52,309 nt of DNA from Hyphomonas sp. BRH_c22 (GCF_000961795.1 NZ_LADU01000004.1:1-52309); one strand, 5' to 3'. Positions 1 to 10,104 are shown, numbered from the stretch's first letter. The notes: generated by a model from the letters alone, not told the origin. Program-made: numbers and translations.

Positions 1-3000
1 GCTGGCGACGGCGCGAGCGGCTGGCCGCCAAGGAGGGAAGCGGCCGCGTTCAGAAAGGCCGTATGGCTGGCTGCGGTTGTCGCTAGATATTCAGAATGAA
101 GCTGGGACACTTCGCTCCAGATGCGCTCTGCGGACGAAGAGGCCGGCATGGGCGCGGGATAGGTTTGGGGCGTGTCGGGCATTGCTGAGGTCCTGTTAGA
201 GATCGGAGTGGCGGGTGCGGTTGATGGGGGAGGGGGAGGCGCGGCAGCTGCGGCCTTTGGCGGAGGTGCGACGGGTGCGGCCATGGTTGGCTGGGCCGCC
301 ATGGTCGGGGCCACGTTCGGCGCAGCGCGACCTGCGGCCCCATTCCGGGGCGGATAGGGCTTGTCGTAATTGGCGCCGGAAATGTAGACCGCATGCTTTG
401 AGGGCGGCGCGGCGGGAACCGGTGGCGGCGTGTCGGCAAACAGGGCGGCGAGGTCCAGAACCTGGCCCGCGACGCTGAGTTCGCCGACGGCTGAGAGGAA
501 TTGCGTCAGGCCGTTGGCGCGTTTGTTGTCGAGCGACAGGGCGTGATAGGGACGCTCGCCCAGGACGTCTTTCACGAGGCCGGTCACGATGGATCCGGGA
601 CCGACTTCAACGAACAGCCGCGCGCCGGCCGTGTACATGGCCTCGACCTGTTCGCGGAAGCGGACAGAGGTGGCGATCTGTCCCGCGATGACGGCAGGCA
701 GGTCGGCGACCTTGACGGCGTAAGGCGAGGCCGTGGCGTTGGCATAGACGGGCAGCTTCGGTTTGCGCGGGCGGAGGGATGCGAGTTCTGCCGCGAAGGG
801 TTCGACGGCTGCATGCACGATGGATGAGTGGAACGCGGTTGCGACCTGAAGACGGCGCGCCTTGAGGCCCTTCTCGATGCAGAGGGCTTCGGCCGCCTTG
901 ATGGCATCGACCGGGCCGGACAGGACGACCTGGCTGGGCCCGTTATCATTGGCCAGCACGACGTGGGGCACCTTCGCGACGATGGGAGCGATGGTTTCTG
1001 CGTCTGTCTGGACGGCCATCATGGCGCCGGGTGTGGACTTTGCGGCATCTGCCATGAGGCGGCCGCGCGCGGCGGCAACGGTCAGTGCGCCGTCGATGTC
1101 GAAACTGCGCGCCAGATGCAGCGCCATGATCTCGCCGAAGCTGTGGCCGCCGGCCATGTCGGGATCAATGCCGAGGCGCTCAAGCAAGGCGAGCTGGGCG
1201 AGGGCGACAGCGGCGATGGCGGGCTGGGCATTCTGCATTTCCGTGAGGCGCTGGGTCTGTTCGCCGAATTCGACCTGGTCGAAGGCGACGGGCGGGAAGG
1301 CGAGCCGGTGCAGCTTTATCGGGCCGGTGACAGTGTGACCCGCGGCAATATCCCAGACGGCGCGCGCGGCCGGGAAAGCCATGGCAAGGTCAGCGCCCAT
1401 GCCGACATACTGGCTGCCCTGACCGGAGAAGAGGAAGGCGATCTTGCCCGTCTCTGGCGGGGTGGTGGAGGCGTGGATGCCGGTGCCCAGCGGGGCGATG
1501 CCGAGCGTGCCGGACTCGATCTGGCCAATCAGGCGCGAGGCCTTGGCCGCAAGGTCTTTCTGGTCGTCAGCGACGATGGCGACACGCACGCGGCCATCTG
1601 CCTGAAAGCGGGCATGGGTGGAGGCGGCGAGGGCGGCGAAACCATCTTCACCGGTTTCCGTATGGATCAGGCTTTCGATCTCTTCGACGAGGGCATCGCT
1701 GGAGCCGGCCGAGAAGAGGAAAAGTTCCGAGGGGAACACGCGCGGCGGATGGATGGCGTTGGGGCCGGTATATTCTTCGAGCGCGACATGGAAATTGCTG
1801 CCGCCGAAGCCGAAGGAACTGACCGAGGCCCGGCGCGGGCGGGTTTCCGGCGAGATCCACGGACGGGCCTCGCTGTTGAGATAGAAGCTCTTGCTGTCTT
1901 TCAGCACATCAGCCGGTTCGCCGATCTTGATCGTGGGCGGAAGGGTCTTGCGGCTGAGGGCATGGACGGCCTTGATAAGGCTGGCGGCGCCTGCAGCGGC
2001 CTTGGTGTGGCCGATCTGGGATTTGACTGATCCCACTGCGCACCATGGTTCGCCGTCACCCTTGCCGTCGAAGACGAGGTGCAGGCCGGCAAGCTCTGCC
2101 TTGTCACCGGCCTTCGTGCCTGTGCCATGGGCTTCGACCAGATCGACGGATTCGGGACCGTAGCCAGCCTGAACATAGGCGCGTTCGATGGCGCGGGCCT
2201 GGCCGGAGGGAAGCGGCGTATAGATGGCAGTGCCCTTGCCATCCGATCCGCCGCCAAGGCCGCGAATGACTGCATGGATCACGTTTCCGTCGCGCTCTGC
2301 ATCCGAAAGGCGGCGTAGGGCGAGGATGCCGACGCCTTCGCCCAGCATCGTACCGTCCGCATCGATCGAGAATGGCCGGCAATCGCCCGTGGGCGACAAG
2401 GCTGGCGTCTTCGAAAAGCACATATACATGAGGATGTCATTGAGCGCGTCGACGCCGCCTGCGAGGACGGTGTCGGAATCGCCGGAGCGGAGTTCATGCA
2501 GCGCGATCTGGAGGGCCGAGAGGCTGGAGGCGCAGGCGGCGTCGGTGACGTAATTGCTGCCGCCAAGATCGAGGCGGTTGGCGATGCGCCCGGCGACGAC
2601 ATTGCCGAGCAGGCCGGGGAAGGTGCTTTCCTTCCACTCGATATAATGGGCTTCCATGCGCTTCACGATATCGGCGATATCGGCCTCGCCGAGGCCGGAC
2701 TGGCGCAGGGCATTGACCCAGACGGGGCGCTGGAGGCGGCCGGCCATGTGGGCAGTGAGTTCGGTGGCCGAGGCGACGCCCAGCATGACGCTGGTGCGTG
2801 TACGGTCTATTTCACATCCGGTTGTGCTGTCGATATCGTCCAGCGCATGTTTCGCGGCGATCAGGGCGAGGAGCTGGGCGCTGTCGGTCTGCTGCAGGGC
2901 GTTTGGCGGAATGCCGAAGGCCATGGGATCAAACGCGATGGGCGAGATGAAGCCGCCGCGCCGTCCATAGGTGCGGTCGGCGGTCAGCGGATTGGCATCG

Positions 3001-3164
3001 TAATAGTCGTCGAGCAGCCAGTGCGTGGCGGGTGTGTCGCTCAGCGTGTCGCGGCCCTGGAAGATGTCGCGCCAATAACCGGTATTGCCGCCGCGGCCTG
3101 GAAAGATGGACCCGACACCAATGACGGCGATGGGCTCGGCTTGTGTGCGGGGTTCGTTTATCAT
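1..3164 (-). CDS. PUFA/polyketide-synthase-like multidomain protein, KS-AT part (partial, runs off left edge)
   Basis: The minus-strand frame stays open from an ATG at 3164 to base 1 without a stop, so only the N-terminal part (about 1,054 residues) is visible. A ketosynthase domain fills roughly residues 10-450. Its active-site Cys211 lies in DAACASSL, with His346 in VEAHGTGT and His386 in QIGHTKAA; the 135 and 40 residue spacings are those of a functional ketosynthase. An acyltransferase domain follows (about 545-880), with FSGQGSQ and nucleophile Ser675 in GHSFGEI. After it comes a Pro/Ala-rich linker, where carrier-protein domains would be expected next, outside the window. The start lies 8 bp after the pfaD stop, so the two genes are probably co-transcribed. 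The family builds acyl chains by iterative condensation; the product (PUFA or another secondary lipid) cannot be read from this fragment. Confidence 0.85.
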   Translation of the reverse strand, partial: MINEPRTQAEPIAVIGVGSIFPGRGGNTGYWRDIFQGRDTLSDTPATHWLLDDYYDANPLTADRTYGRRGGFISPIAFDPMAFGIPPNALQQTDSAQLLALIAAKHALDDIDSTTGCEIDRTRTSVMLGVASATELTAHMAGRLQRPVWVNALRQSGLGEADIADIVKRMEAHYIEWKESTFPGLLGNVVAGRIANRLDLGGSNYVTDAACASSLSALQIALHELRSGDSDTVLAGGVDALNDILMYMCFSKTPALSPTGDCRPFSIDADGTMLGEGVGILALRRLSDAERDGNVIHAVIRGLGGGSDGKGTAIYTPLPSGQARAIERAYVQAGYGPESVDLVEAHGTGTKAGDKAELAGLHLVFDGKGDGEPWCAVGSVKSQIGHTKAAAGAASLIKAVHALSRKTLPPTIKIGEPADVLKDSKSFYLNSEARPWISPETRPRRASVSSFGFGGSNFHVALEEYTGPNAIHPPRVFPSELFLFSAGSSDALVEEIESLIHTETGEDGFAALAASTHARFQADGRVRVAIVADDQKDLAAKASRLIGQIESGTLGIAPLGTGIHASTTPPETGKIAFLFSGQGSQYVGMGADLAMAFPAARAVWDIAAGHTVTGPIKLHRLAFPPVAFDQVEFGEQTQRLTEMQNAQPAIAAVALAQLALLERLGIDPDMAGGHSFGEIMALHLARSFDIDGALTVAAARGRLMADAAKSTPGAMMAVQTDAETIAPIVAKVPHVVLANDNGPSQVVLSGPVDAIKAAEALCIEKGLKARRLQVATAFHSSIVHAAVEPFAAELASLRPRKPKLPVYANATASPYAVKVADLPAVIAGQIATSVRFREQVEAMYTAGARLFVEVGPGSIVTGLVKDVLGERPYHALSLDNKRANGLTQFLSAVGELSVAGQVLDLAALFADTPPPVPAAPPSKHAVYISGANYDKPYPPRNGAAGRAAPNVAPTMAAQPTMAAPVAPPPKAAAAAPPPPPSTAPATPISNRTSAMPDTPQTYPAPMPASSSAERIWSEVSQLHSEYLATTAASHTAFLNAAASLLGGQPLAPSP

Positions 3165-3172
3165 GGAGGGTC

Positions 3173-4726
3173 TCATTCAACGTCAGCGAATTGACGGGGT
3201 GTGTAGGCGAAGTCTGTCGGCGCCACGGGGAGGCCGAGCGCGCGCAGCTGGCCTGCGCGGGTGACCTGGGCGGCGCCTTCGAGCAGGTTCCACGCGATCT
3301 GGCGGACGGTTCGGTTTTCGGTCGGCTCGAGAAAGCTGCCGGCTACCCATTCATTGAACACGCCCATGGCCGGGCCGCACCAGACCTGGTAATCCATCTC
3401 GCGGCCGGGCGTGCCTTCGCGCGCCCATTGGGCCCCCATGAACAGGTAGCGCCGGGCGACGAGGGCGAGGCGCTTGTTGCCGTCTGACTCGGCGCGGGCG
3501 GCTTCAGCGGGATTGGCCTGCCGGATATAGGCGAGCGTGCGCTGCCATGCGGCGCCGAACGGCTCGCCGAGCACGTCATCGAGCCATGCGCGGTCTTTTT
3601 CGGGGAGCGTTTCGTAACTCGCGCCGGACCGGTACATGGCATGCAGGCGTTTGCCGCGCATGGCGAAGAGGGTGCCGCGTTTGAGCACCTGCACTTCCAC
3701 ACCTTGCTCGAACATGTCGGCGGCAGGGGCCATGGCGACGTCTGCCGGGCCGGCCTTGGCGAGCAGGCGGCGGCCGGCTTCCGAGAGGCCGGATTCGACG
3801 GCGGACTGGTTGATGGACCCCGTCAGAACGTAGGCAGCGCCCATGGAAAAGGCGGCGGCGACGGAGGCGGGCGTGGACAGGCCACCCGCCAGGCCGATGC
3901 GGATGGCATTGGCATCGACACCGGTTCGCGCCGCAACGCGGTCCCGGGCGAGGGTTAGAGACGGGAACAGGACGCTGGCGGGGCGGTTGTCTGTGTGGCC
4001 CCCGGAATCGGACTCGGCGGTGATTTCGGCGGCGACGGGTATCTGACGGGCGAGATCGGCCTGTTCGGCCGTGATTGCGCCGCTGGCGACCAGGCCGGCC
4101 AGGATTTTGTCCGGAGCGGGCGACATGAAGGGTTCGGCGACTTCGGCGCGGGAGACTTTTGCAAAGACGTGATTTTCGCGGCGGATCGTGCCATCTGGCG
4201 CGCGCGTGAGGCCGACGGCCGTGTAGCGCACCAGATCAACCGAAAGTTTCATGAAAGCGGACGCAGAGACGCGTTTCACCCCTTCAGCCAGGAAGAGATC
4301 GACCACGCGCGCTTCATAGCCGGGCTGCTGGGGCGAGTGGATGAGATTGGCGCCCCAGGCGGTCTGGTCCGGGGTCAGCTGGGCCTTGATCTCCCGAAGG
4401 CCGGTTTCGATCACGTCGGGAGAGAGGCCGGCGCTGCCATAGAAGCCGAGGCATCCCGCCCGGACGGCTTCGACCACCATGCGGGTGGTGGCAATTCCGC
4501 GGGCCATTTCGCCGACGACATAGTTAAACCGGCAGCCATGCGTGTGGGAGAAGAGGCGATCACCGAGCCATTCGGGATAGATGGGAGGCAGGAGGATGGC
4601 ATCCGGAGACGCGGCAGCACGCTGGCCGTGTTCAAGAATGGCGAGTTCCGCGCCTGAGGCGTTCGCCAGAACCACCTGTTCCCGCGGGAAAGCGATGGCC
4701 CTTTTCAGACTGTCTGAAACACCCAT
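3173..4726 (-). CDS. pfaD: PfaD-family trans-acting enoyl reductase (FMN-dependent, 2-nitropropane-dioxygenase fold)
   Basis: This protein of 517 residues matches the usual length of PfaD, the stand-alone FMN enoyl reductase that works in trans with PUFA synthases and some polyketide synthases. Visible hallmarks are ESDSGGHTDNRP (residues 238-249) and the glycine-rich FMN phosphate-binding stretch IGLAGGLSTPASVAAAF (about 277-293), followed by GAAYVLTGSINQ. I place the start at the ATG at 4726, because AGAGGA sits about six bases upstream; the ATG nine codons further out (4753) has no comparable ribosome site. It lies directly upstream of the KS-AT synthase with an 8 bp gap, which supports joint action. 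In the classical marine pfa clusters pfaD is the last gene, so this pfaD-first order differs. Confidence 0.88.
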   Translation of the reverse strand: MGVSDSLKRAIAFPREQVVLANASGAELAILEHGQRAAASPDAILLPPIYPEWLGDRLFSHTHGCRFNYVVGEMARGIATTRMVVEAVRAGCLGFYGSAGLSPDVIETGLREIKAQLTPDQTAWGANLIHSPQQPGYEARVVDLFLAEGVKRVSASAFMKLSVDLVRYTAVGLTRAPDGTIRRENHVFAKVSRAEVAEPFMSPAPDKILAGLVASGAITAEQADLARQIPVAAEITAESDSGGHTDNRPASVLFPSLTLARDRVAARTGVDANAIRIGLAGGLSTPASVAAAFSMGAAYVLTGSINQSAVESGLSEAGRRLLAKAGPADVAMAPAADMFEQGVEVQVLKRGTLFAMRGKRLHAMYRSGASYETLPEKDRAWLDDVLGEPFGAAWQRTLAYIRQANPAEAARAESDGNKRLALVARRYLFMGAQWAREGTPGREMDYQVWCGPAMGVFNEWVAGSFLEPTENRTVRQIAWNLLEGAAQVTRAGQLRALGLPVAPTDFAYTPRQFADVE

Positions 4727-4810
4727 TTTATTCCTCTGCGGGCATGTTCTCATGGCCGGACAATATACGCTGTCGACTCACAAGTTCTTCGCGAGCGTTT
4801 TCAATTTCTA

Positions 4811-4840
4811 ACTGTGCAAAATTCGTCCGCTTTGTACAGT
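4811..4840. promoter_or_regulatory. 30 bp inverted repeat upstream of pfaD, candidate operator
   Basis: Two 10 bp arms, ACTGTGCAAA (4811-4820) and TTTGTACAGT (4831-4840), are inverted copies with one mismatch around a 10 bp spacer. The element lies about 85-115 bp before the pfaD start in an AT-richer gap of about 220 bp. The size and symmetry fit a binding site for a dimeric regulator. No regulator gene is adjacent, and I cannot assign one. A second short inverted repeat, AATAGT/ACTATT (4915-4931), lies in the same gap. Confidence 0.4.
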
Positions 4841-4948
4841 GGTACTATTGTGACAGATCCTTCAAACATATTGTCTGGCTCAGGCAAATTTCATCTATCA
4901 TGCCTGTTAGCACAAATAGTGATCAACTATTCGCCCGACGCGCAGCAA

Positions 4949-6856
4949 TCAGTCGTTCAGGGCCATTTCATAGTCTTCGACGGCCTGAAGCCAGGCCAGT
5001 TCGGTGGCCTCCGCCTCGGCGACGAGATCGGCGCGCCGGCGCAGCAGGTCCTGCAGCTGTTCCGACGGTAAACCTGGTCTTGCGAGCTCGGAATCTATGG
5101 CTGAGATCTTCGTGTTGATCTGGTCGAGGCGTTTCTCGGCATCGTCTGCCTTGCGCTTCAGGTCCGACGCGGCCTTGCGGCTTTCCGACGAACGCTGGCG
5201 CTGGTCGGCCTTGTTGACCTTCGGGGCCGGTTCGGCGGCTTCCGATTTACCCGATTTGGGCTTCGGATCGGATTTGTTGCGGTCGGCCTGGAGCACGAGC
5301 GCGCGGTAGTCCTGCAGGTCGCCATCATAGACGTCGGCCTTGCCATCCTTGACCAGCCAGAGCTGGTCGGCAGTGCCTTCGGCCAGGAAGATATCGTGGG
5401 TGATGAGCAGGACGGCACCCTTGAAATCGTTCAGCGCGTAGATCAGGGCTTCGCGGCTGTCGATGTCGAGGTGGGATGTCGGCTCGTCAAGGATCAGGAT
5501 GTGGGGCTTTTCCATGGCCATCAGGCCGAGGAGCAGGCGGACCTTTTCGCCGCCTGAGAGCTTTTCAACCTTGGTCTCCACCTTTTCATGGCTGAAGCCC
5601 ATCTGCGAGGCGGTCGAGCGCTGTTTGGCAACCGGTGTGTCCTTGGGCATGGCGTGGCGCACATGGTCGAGCACGGTTTCGCCGGGGGTCAGTTCATCGA
5701 GCTGGTCCTGCGAGAAGTAGCCGATACGCACCTTGTTATGAGTGACGCGGGCGCCGTCCATGAGCGGCAGGCGCTCGGCAATGGACTTCACGAGCGTCGT
5801 CTTGCCCTGCCCATTGGTGCCGACGATCGCGATCCGGTCGTCGGGATCGAGGCGGAGCGTGACACCGCGCAGGATGCTCGCGTCGCCGCCATAGCCGAGT
5901 TCGGCGCCGCGCAGTTCGAGCAGGGGCGGGGCCATCTTGTCGCCGGGCTCGGGAAAATGGAACGGCACGGTCCGCTCGGCCATCGGGATCGAGATGTCCT
6001 GCATCTTTTCGAGCATCTTGACGCGTGACTGGGCCTGACGGGCCTTTGAGGCCTTGGCGCGGAAGCGGTCAACGAAGGCCTGCAGGTGGGCCTTGTCGAC
6101 TTCCTGCTTGGCGCGCTGGCTTTCCAGCTGGGCGTATTTTGCGGCGCGCAGGCGCAGCCAGGCGTCATAGCCGCCGGGCACGATGGTGAGCTTCCTGTGC
6201 TCAAGTGCCATCGTGTGAGTAACGCAGCGGTTCAGCATTTCCCGGTCGTGCGAGACGATCAGCACGGTGTGCGGGTATTTCTTGATATAGCCTTCGAGCC
6301 AGGCGGCGCCTTCAAGGTCGAGATAGTTAGTTGGTTCGTCCAGAAGGAGCAGGTCCGGCTGAGAGAAGAGGACGCCCGCAATGGCGGCGCGCATACGCCA
6401 ACCGCCCGAGAATTCGCGGGTCGGGCGTTCAAGGTCGGCTTGCGTGAACCCGAGGCCCATCAGCACTTCAGCGGCGCGGGATTCCGCCGACCAGGCGTCG
6501 ATGTCAACAAGGCGGGTGTGGATGTCGGCGATCCGCATGGGGTCTTCTGCGGTCTCTGCTTCCTGCATCAGGGCATGCCGCTCGGTATCAGCCGCGAGCA
6601 CGACTTCGAGAATGGTTTCGTCGGTCGGGGCGACTTCCTGAGCCACCCAGCCGAGGCGGGCGCCCTGGTTGAGCCGGATGGAGGAATCATTTGTCGGGTG
6701 TTCGATCTCTTCGCGGATCAGCTTGAGCAGCGTTGACTTGCCTGTACCGTTGCGGCCCACGAGCCCGACTTTCCAGCCAGATGCAACCTGGGCGGACGCG
6801 CCTTCAAACAGGAGGCGCGCTTCGATGCGATAGTCGAGGTTCGATATTGTGAGCAT
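4949..6856 (-). CDS. ABC-F family ATPase (YheS/Uup-like, ribosome-associated)
   Basis: This is a protein of 635 residues with two ABC ATPase cassettes and no transmembrane segments, the ABC-F arrangement. The first cassette has Walker A GRNGTGKS, signature FSGGW and LLLLDEPTNYLDLE. The second has GTNGQGKT, LSGGE and LILDEPTSHLDID. Between them lies a charged helical linker, and a Lys/Ala/Glu-rich coiled-coil tail closes the protein. Family members act on the ribosome in translation rather than in transport. I prefer the ATG at 6856; an in-frame TTG seven codons upstream adds residues that look non-native. The gene is followed by the separate pfaD promoter region, so it need not belong to the lipid locus. 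Confidence 0.88.
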   Translation of the reverse strand: MLTISNLDYRIEARLLFEGASAQVASGWKVGLVGRNGTGKSTLLKLIREEIEHPTNDSSIRLNQGARLGWVAQEVAPTDETILEVVLAADTERHALMQEAETAEDPMRIADIHTRLVDIDAWSAESRAAEVLMGLGFTQADLERPTREFSGGWRMRAAIAGVLFSQPDLLLLDEPTNYLDLEGAAWLEGYIKKYPHTVLIVSHDREMLNRCVTHTMALEHRKLTIVPGGYDAWLRLRAAKYAQLESQRAKQEVDKAHLQAFVDRFRAKASKARQAQSRVKMLEKMQDISIPMAERTVPFHFPEPGDKMAPPLLELRGAELGYGGDASILRGVTLRLDPDDRIAIVGTNGQGKTTLVKSIAERLPLMDGARVTHNKVRIGYFSQDQLDELTPGETVLDHVRHAMPKDTPVAKQRSTASQMGFSHEKVETKVEKLSGGEKVRLLLGLMAMEKPHILILDEPTSHLDIDSREALIYALNDFKGAVLLITHDIFLAEGTADQLWLVKDGKADVYDGDLQDYRALVLQADRNKSDPKPKSGKSEAAEPAPKVNKADQRQRSSESRKAASDLKRKADDAEKRLDQINTKISAIDSELARPGLPSEQLQDLLRRRADLVAEAEATELAWLQAVEDYEMALND

Positions 6857-6934
6857 ATCGGGGGGTTTAACGGCCAAAGGTCTGAAGGCAAGAGCTAAGC
6901 TCTGTTGCCGCCAGACTTTGGCCGAATGCGCGTA

Positions 6935-9900
6935 CTATTCGGCCGGTACCGGTGCGAGGTCCTTCAGGTCGTCTTCGTCGAGCAGGGCATTGAAGCCGGG
7001 ACGGGGTTTTCCACTGATGAGGTAGCCGAAAAACCGTTTGATATCGGCGCCGATGCCGTACAGGGCGGGGACGAAGAACAGGGTGACCAGCAGGGCAAAA
7101 ATCACACCGAAGGCCAGGCCGACGGCAATCGGGATGAGGAACTGGGCCTGGATGGAGCGTTCCATCATCAGCGGCAGGAGGCCGACAAAGGTGGTGAGCG
7201 AGGTGAGCAGGATGGGCCGGAAGCGGCGGGTGCCAGCCTCGATCAACGCGCGTGCGCCGTCCATGCCCTTTTCGCGTAGCTGGTGCACGTAATCGAGGAG
7301 CACGAGATTGTCGTTCACTGCCACACCCGCCGCAGCCATGATGCCCATATAGGACAGGATGCTGAGCGGATAACCCATGGCCAGATGCCCGACCATGGCG
7401 CCTGTGAAGCAGAACGGGATTGCCGCCAGCAGGATGAGGATCGGTTCCGCATAGGACTTGAACGCCACCGCGACGAGGAAATAGGCCACGCCGATCGCGA
7501 TCAGAAGGAATGTCATGATCTCGACGAAGAATTCAGCCTCGCCCTGTGCCCGGCCGATGCTGCCGCGCCGGACCTGGGGATGGGCCTTGTCAAATTCCGC
7601 GAAGAAATTGTCATTGAGATCAGCCCGGATTTCCGAAATGCGCTCGGCAACCACTTCAGCGCTGACCACGACCGCCCGGCGGCGTTCGCGGCGCTTGATC
7701 TGGGAGATGCCCTTTTCAAAGCGGATATCGGCCACGGCATAGAGGGGCAGCTCGCGTCCGTCCGCTGTCCGGATACGGATATTGTTCAAAAAGTCGAGCG
7801 ACTCCCGGTCTGTGCGCGGGTAGCGCACGAAGACGCGCACGTCTTCGCCATCTCGGGGCAGGCGCTGGACCTCCTCGCCATAGAATCCCTGACGGACCTG
7901 GCGGGCGACATCGGCTGTGGTGATGCCGAGCGATTCTGCACCGGGCTTCAGGTCGAACTGGATCTCGTCCGTCGCGCTCTGGACGTCGTTCACGACATTG
8001 TAGACGCCGTCATACGAACGCAGCTTGAACATCAGATCCTCTGCCGCGGCATTGAGCGCGTCAAGATCGGTCGAGTTAAGCATGTACTGGATCGGCGGAT
8101 CATTGTTGGCATTCTTGTAGTTCACCGTGATGGTTTCCGCATCCGGCACTTCGCCGATCAGGACGCGAAGCCGCTCTGCGGTTTCCTTTGCCGTCAGCGT
8201 ACGTGTTTCCGGCGGAACGAGCTTCACCAGCGCAAGGATATTGTTGTCGCGCGAGCGGGTGTACCAGTTCTCGATCAGCTTGCCCTGGCCATTGGTCGAG
8301 GCATTGATCTCTTCTTCGAGCGCCTTTTCACCGGCCTGGATCTGGGCGAGGACTTCGAGCGAGCGGGAATAGGGCGTTCCCTCCGGCATTTCGACCGTAA
8401 CTTCGATCTGGTCGGATTCCGTTTCCGGGAAGAATACGGTTTTCACGAGCCCGTTGGTGAGCAGGCCAACAGAAAGGACCATGCCGCTAATGAAGATCGA
8501 CGCGGTGAGATAGCGATGGCGAAGCGCGCGGATCATCAGCGGGCGGTAGAGGTTGCGGGCGACCCAGACGATACTGTTGGCAACCGCGCCTTGGAACCGC
8601 GCGATGCGGCTTTTGGGATTGACCGGTTTCAGGTGGGACAAGTGTGCCGGAAGGATCAGAAGCGCTTCGATGAGCGAGAAGAGCAGCGCGAAGATCACGA
8701 CAAGCGAGATGGAGCGCGTGAACTCGCTGGTGCCGCCTGACAGGAACATCCAAGGGGCGAAAAAGATCATCGTGGTGAAGACGGCGAAGACGACAGGCTT
8801 GATGACCATTCTTGTGCCGTTCACGGCGGCGATGAGGCCTTCCTCGCCCTCTTCCGTGCGCGAGTGGATCGCCTCGCCCACGATGATGGCATCATCCACG
8901 ATCACGCCGATGACGAGCAGGAAGGCGAAAGTCGAGATCATGTTGAACGAGACGTCCGCCACGGGCAGCAGGGCGAGACCGCCTGCGAAGGCGGTGCCGA
9001 TACCGACGGCCACCCAGAGAGCGATCGCGGGCCGAAGGAAGAGGAGCAGGGTGATCAGGACGAGAAGCAGGCCGGACAGGAAATTCGTCCCGATCAGTTG
9101 GATGCGGCTGTTATAGTCGTCGGCAGAATCCTGCCAGATCGTCATCGAGATTCCGGGCGGCAGGTTCTTCACGGCCTCATCGACATAGGCATTCACGTTC
9201 TTTGACATCTTCACGATGTTCATCTTCGGGCCGCTCATGACCTGGACGAGGATCGTGCGCTTTCCGTTGACCGTGGCGAGGAGGTTCACTTCCTCGAAAC
9301 CGTCGATGACCTCGGCCATGTTTGAGACGCGGACCACAGCGCCATTCGGCATCTGCTTGACGATGATATTTTCGAACTCGGCCTGCGTGTCGGCCTGTGA
9401 GCGTGTGCGCAGCTGGACGTTGCCCCCGTCGCTGCGGACATTGCCGGCGGAGATGTTCACCGACGTGCTGCCGACGGCATCGGCAACGTCGGAGAGGCTG
9501 AGACCATAGCGGCGCAGGGCCTCTTCGGAGACTTCGATCGAAATCTCCTCGTTGCGGACGCCGAACAGTTCGACGGACGGAACATGGCCAAGCAGTCCGA
9601 TCTCGCGGCGTGTGGCTTCGGCGAAGTGTTTCAGCTCCTGTTCGCTGACGGTTTCGTCACCGGATACGGCAATACGGATGATCTCGTCGCGGCTGCGGAA
9701 GACGTTGAGCTGGGCTGGCTCGGCCGCGCTGGGGAAGCTGCTGATGGAGTCGATCTGGCGTTTCAGTTCCTGCAGGAACTTGCCTTCGTCGAGGTCCTGG
9801 TTGCCGATGACAATCAGGGTGCCAACGCCTTCGTTCGAAACCGAGCGCAGTTCCTTGATGCCTTCGACCGAACTGACGGCCTCTTCCATGCGGACCGTGA

Positions 9901-10090
9901 TCTGCTCTTCGATATCCTGCGGGGAGGCACCGCGCCAGACGACCGAAATCTGGGCGCCGGGGAACTCGACATAGGGTTCGATCTCGCGTTCCATGCGGAT
10001 GAAGGCAACCAGGCCTCCGAGGATGATGGCGATCATCAGCAGGTTTGCGGCGACCTTGTTATTGGCCCACCATTGAACGATTCCAGACAT
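6935..10090 (-). CDS. RND-family inner-membrane efflux permease
   Basis: At 1,051 residues this has the usual AcrB/MexB-type length. It begins with a transmembrane helix right after MSGIVQWWANNK and shows the two-fold RND layout: TM1, large periplasmic loop, TM2-6, then a second half with the same order. The proton-relay aspartates of TM4 are present in IGVIVDDAIIVGEA, and the second half has the matching MAAAGVAVNDNLVLLDY. The family uses proton influx to expel drugs, detergents or lipophilic compounds through a tripartite complex. The adaptor gene lies immediately upstream with a 14 bp gap and a GAGGGAG ribosome site. No outer-membrane TolC gene is nearby, so a TolC encoded elsewhere is presumably used. 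The substrate is unknown. Confidence 0.92.
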   Translation of the reverse strand: MSGIVQWWANNKVAANLLMIAIILGGLVAFIRMEREIEPYVEFPGAQISVVWRGASPQDIEEQITVRMEEAVSSVEGIKELRSVSNEGVGTLIVIGNQDLDEGKFLQELKRQIDSISSFPSAAEPAQLNVFRSRDEIIRIAVSGDETVSEQELKHFAEATRREIGLLGHVPSVELFGVRNEEISIEVSEEALRRYGLSLSDVADAVGSTSVNISAGNVRSDGGNVQLRTRSQADTQAEFENIIVKQMPNGAVVRVSNMAEVIDGFEEVNLLATVNGKRTILVQVMSGPKMNIVKMSKNVNAYVDEAVKNLPPGISMTIWQDSADDYNSRIQLIGTNFLSGLLLVLITLLLFLRPAIALWVAVGIGTAFAGGLALLPVADVSFNMISTFAFLLVIGVIVDDAIIVGEAIHSRTEEGEEGLIAAVNGTRMVIKPVVFAVFTTMIFFAPWMFLSGGTSEFTRSISLVVIFALLFSLIEALLILPAHLSHLKPVNPKSRIARFQGAVANSIVWVARNLYRPLMIRALRHRYLTASIFISGMVLSVGLLTNGLVKTVFFPETESDQIEVTVEMPEGTPYSRSLEVLAQIQAGEKALEEEINASTNGQGKLIENWYTRSRDNNILALVKLVPPETRTLTAKETAERLRVLIGEVPDAETITVNYKNANNDPPIQYMLNSTDLDALNAAAEDLMFKLRSYDGVYNVVNDVQSATDEIQFDLKPGAESLGITTADVARQVRQGFYGEEVQRLPRDGEDVRVFVRYPRTDRESLDFLNNIRIRTADGRELPLYAVADIRFEKGISQIKRRERRRAVVVSAEVVAERISEIRADLNDNFFAEFDKAHPQVRRGSIGRAQGEAEFFVEIMTFLLIAIGVAYFLVAVAFKSYAEPILILLAAIPFCFTGAMVGHLAMGYPLSILSYMGIMAAAGVAVNDNLVLLDYVHQLREKGMDGARALIEAGTRRFRPILLTSLTTFVGLLPLMMERSIQAQFLIPIAVGLAFGVIFALLVTLFFVPALYGIGADIKRFFGYLISGKPRPGFNALLDEDDLKDLAPVPAE

Positions 10091-10104
10091 GCCCCCGGCT
10101 CCCT

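Noticed and set aside
828..2030. Long plus-strand open frame of about 400 codons
   Set aside because: It lies opposite the KS-AT synthase, whose minus-strand frame has complete catalytic motifs; the plus-strand translation resembles no protein.
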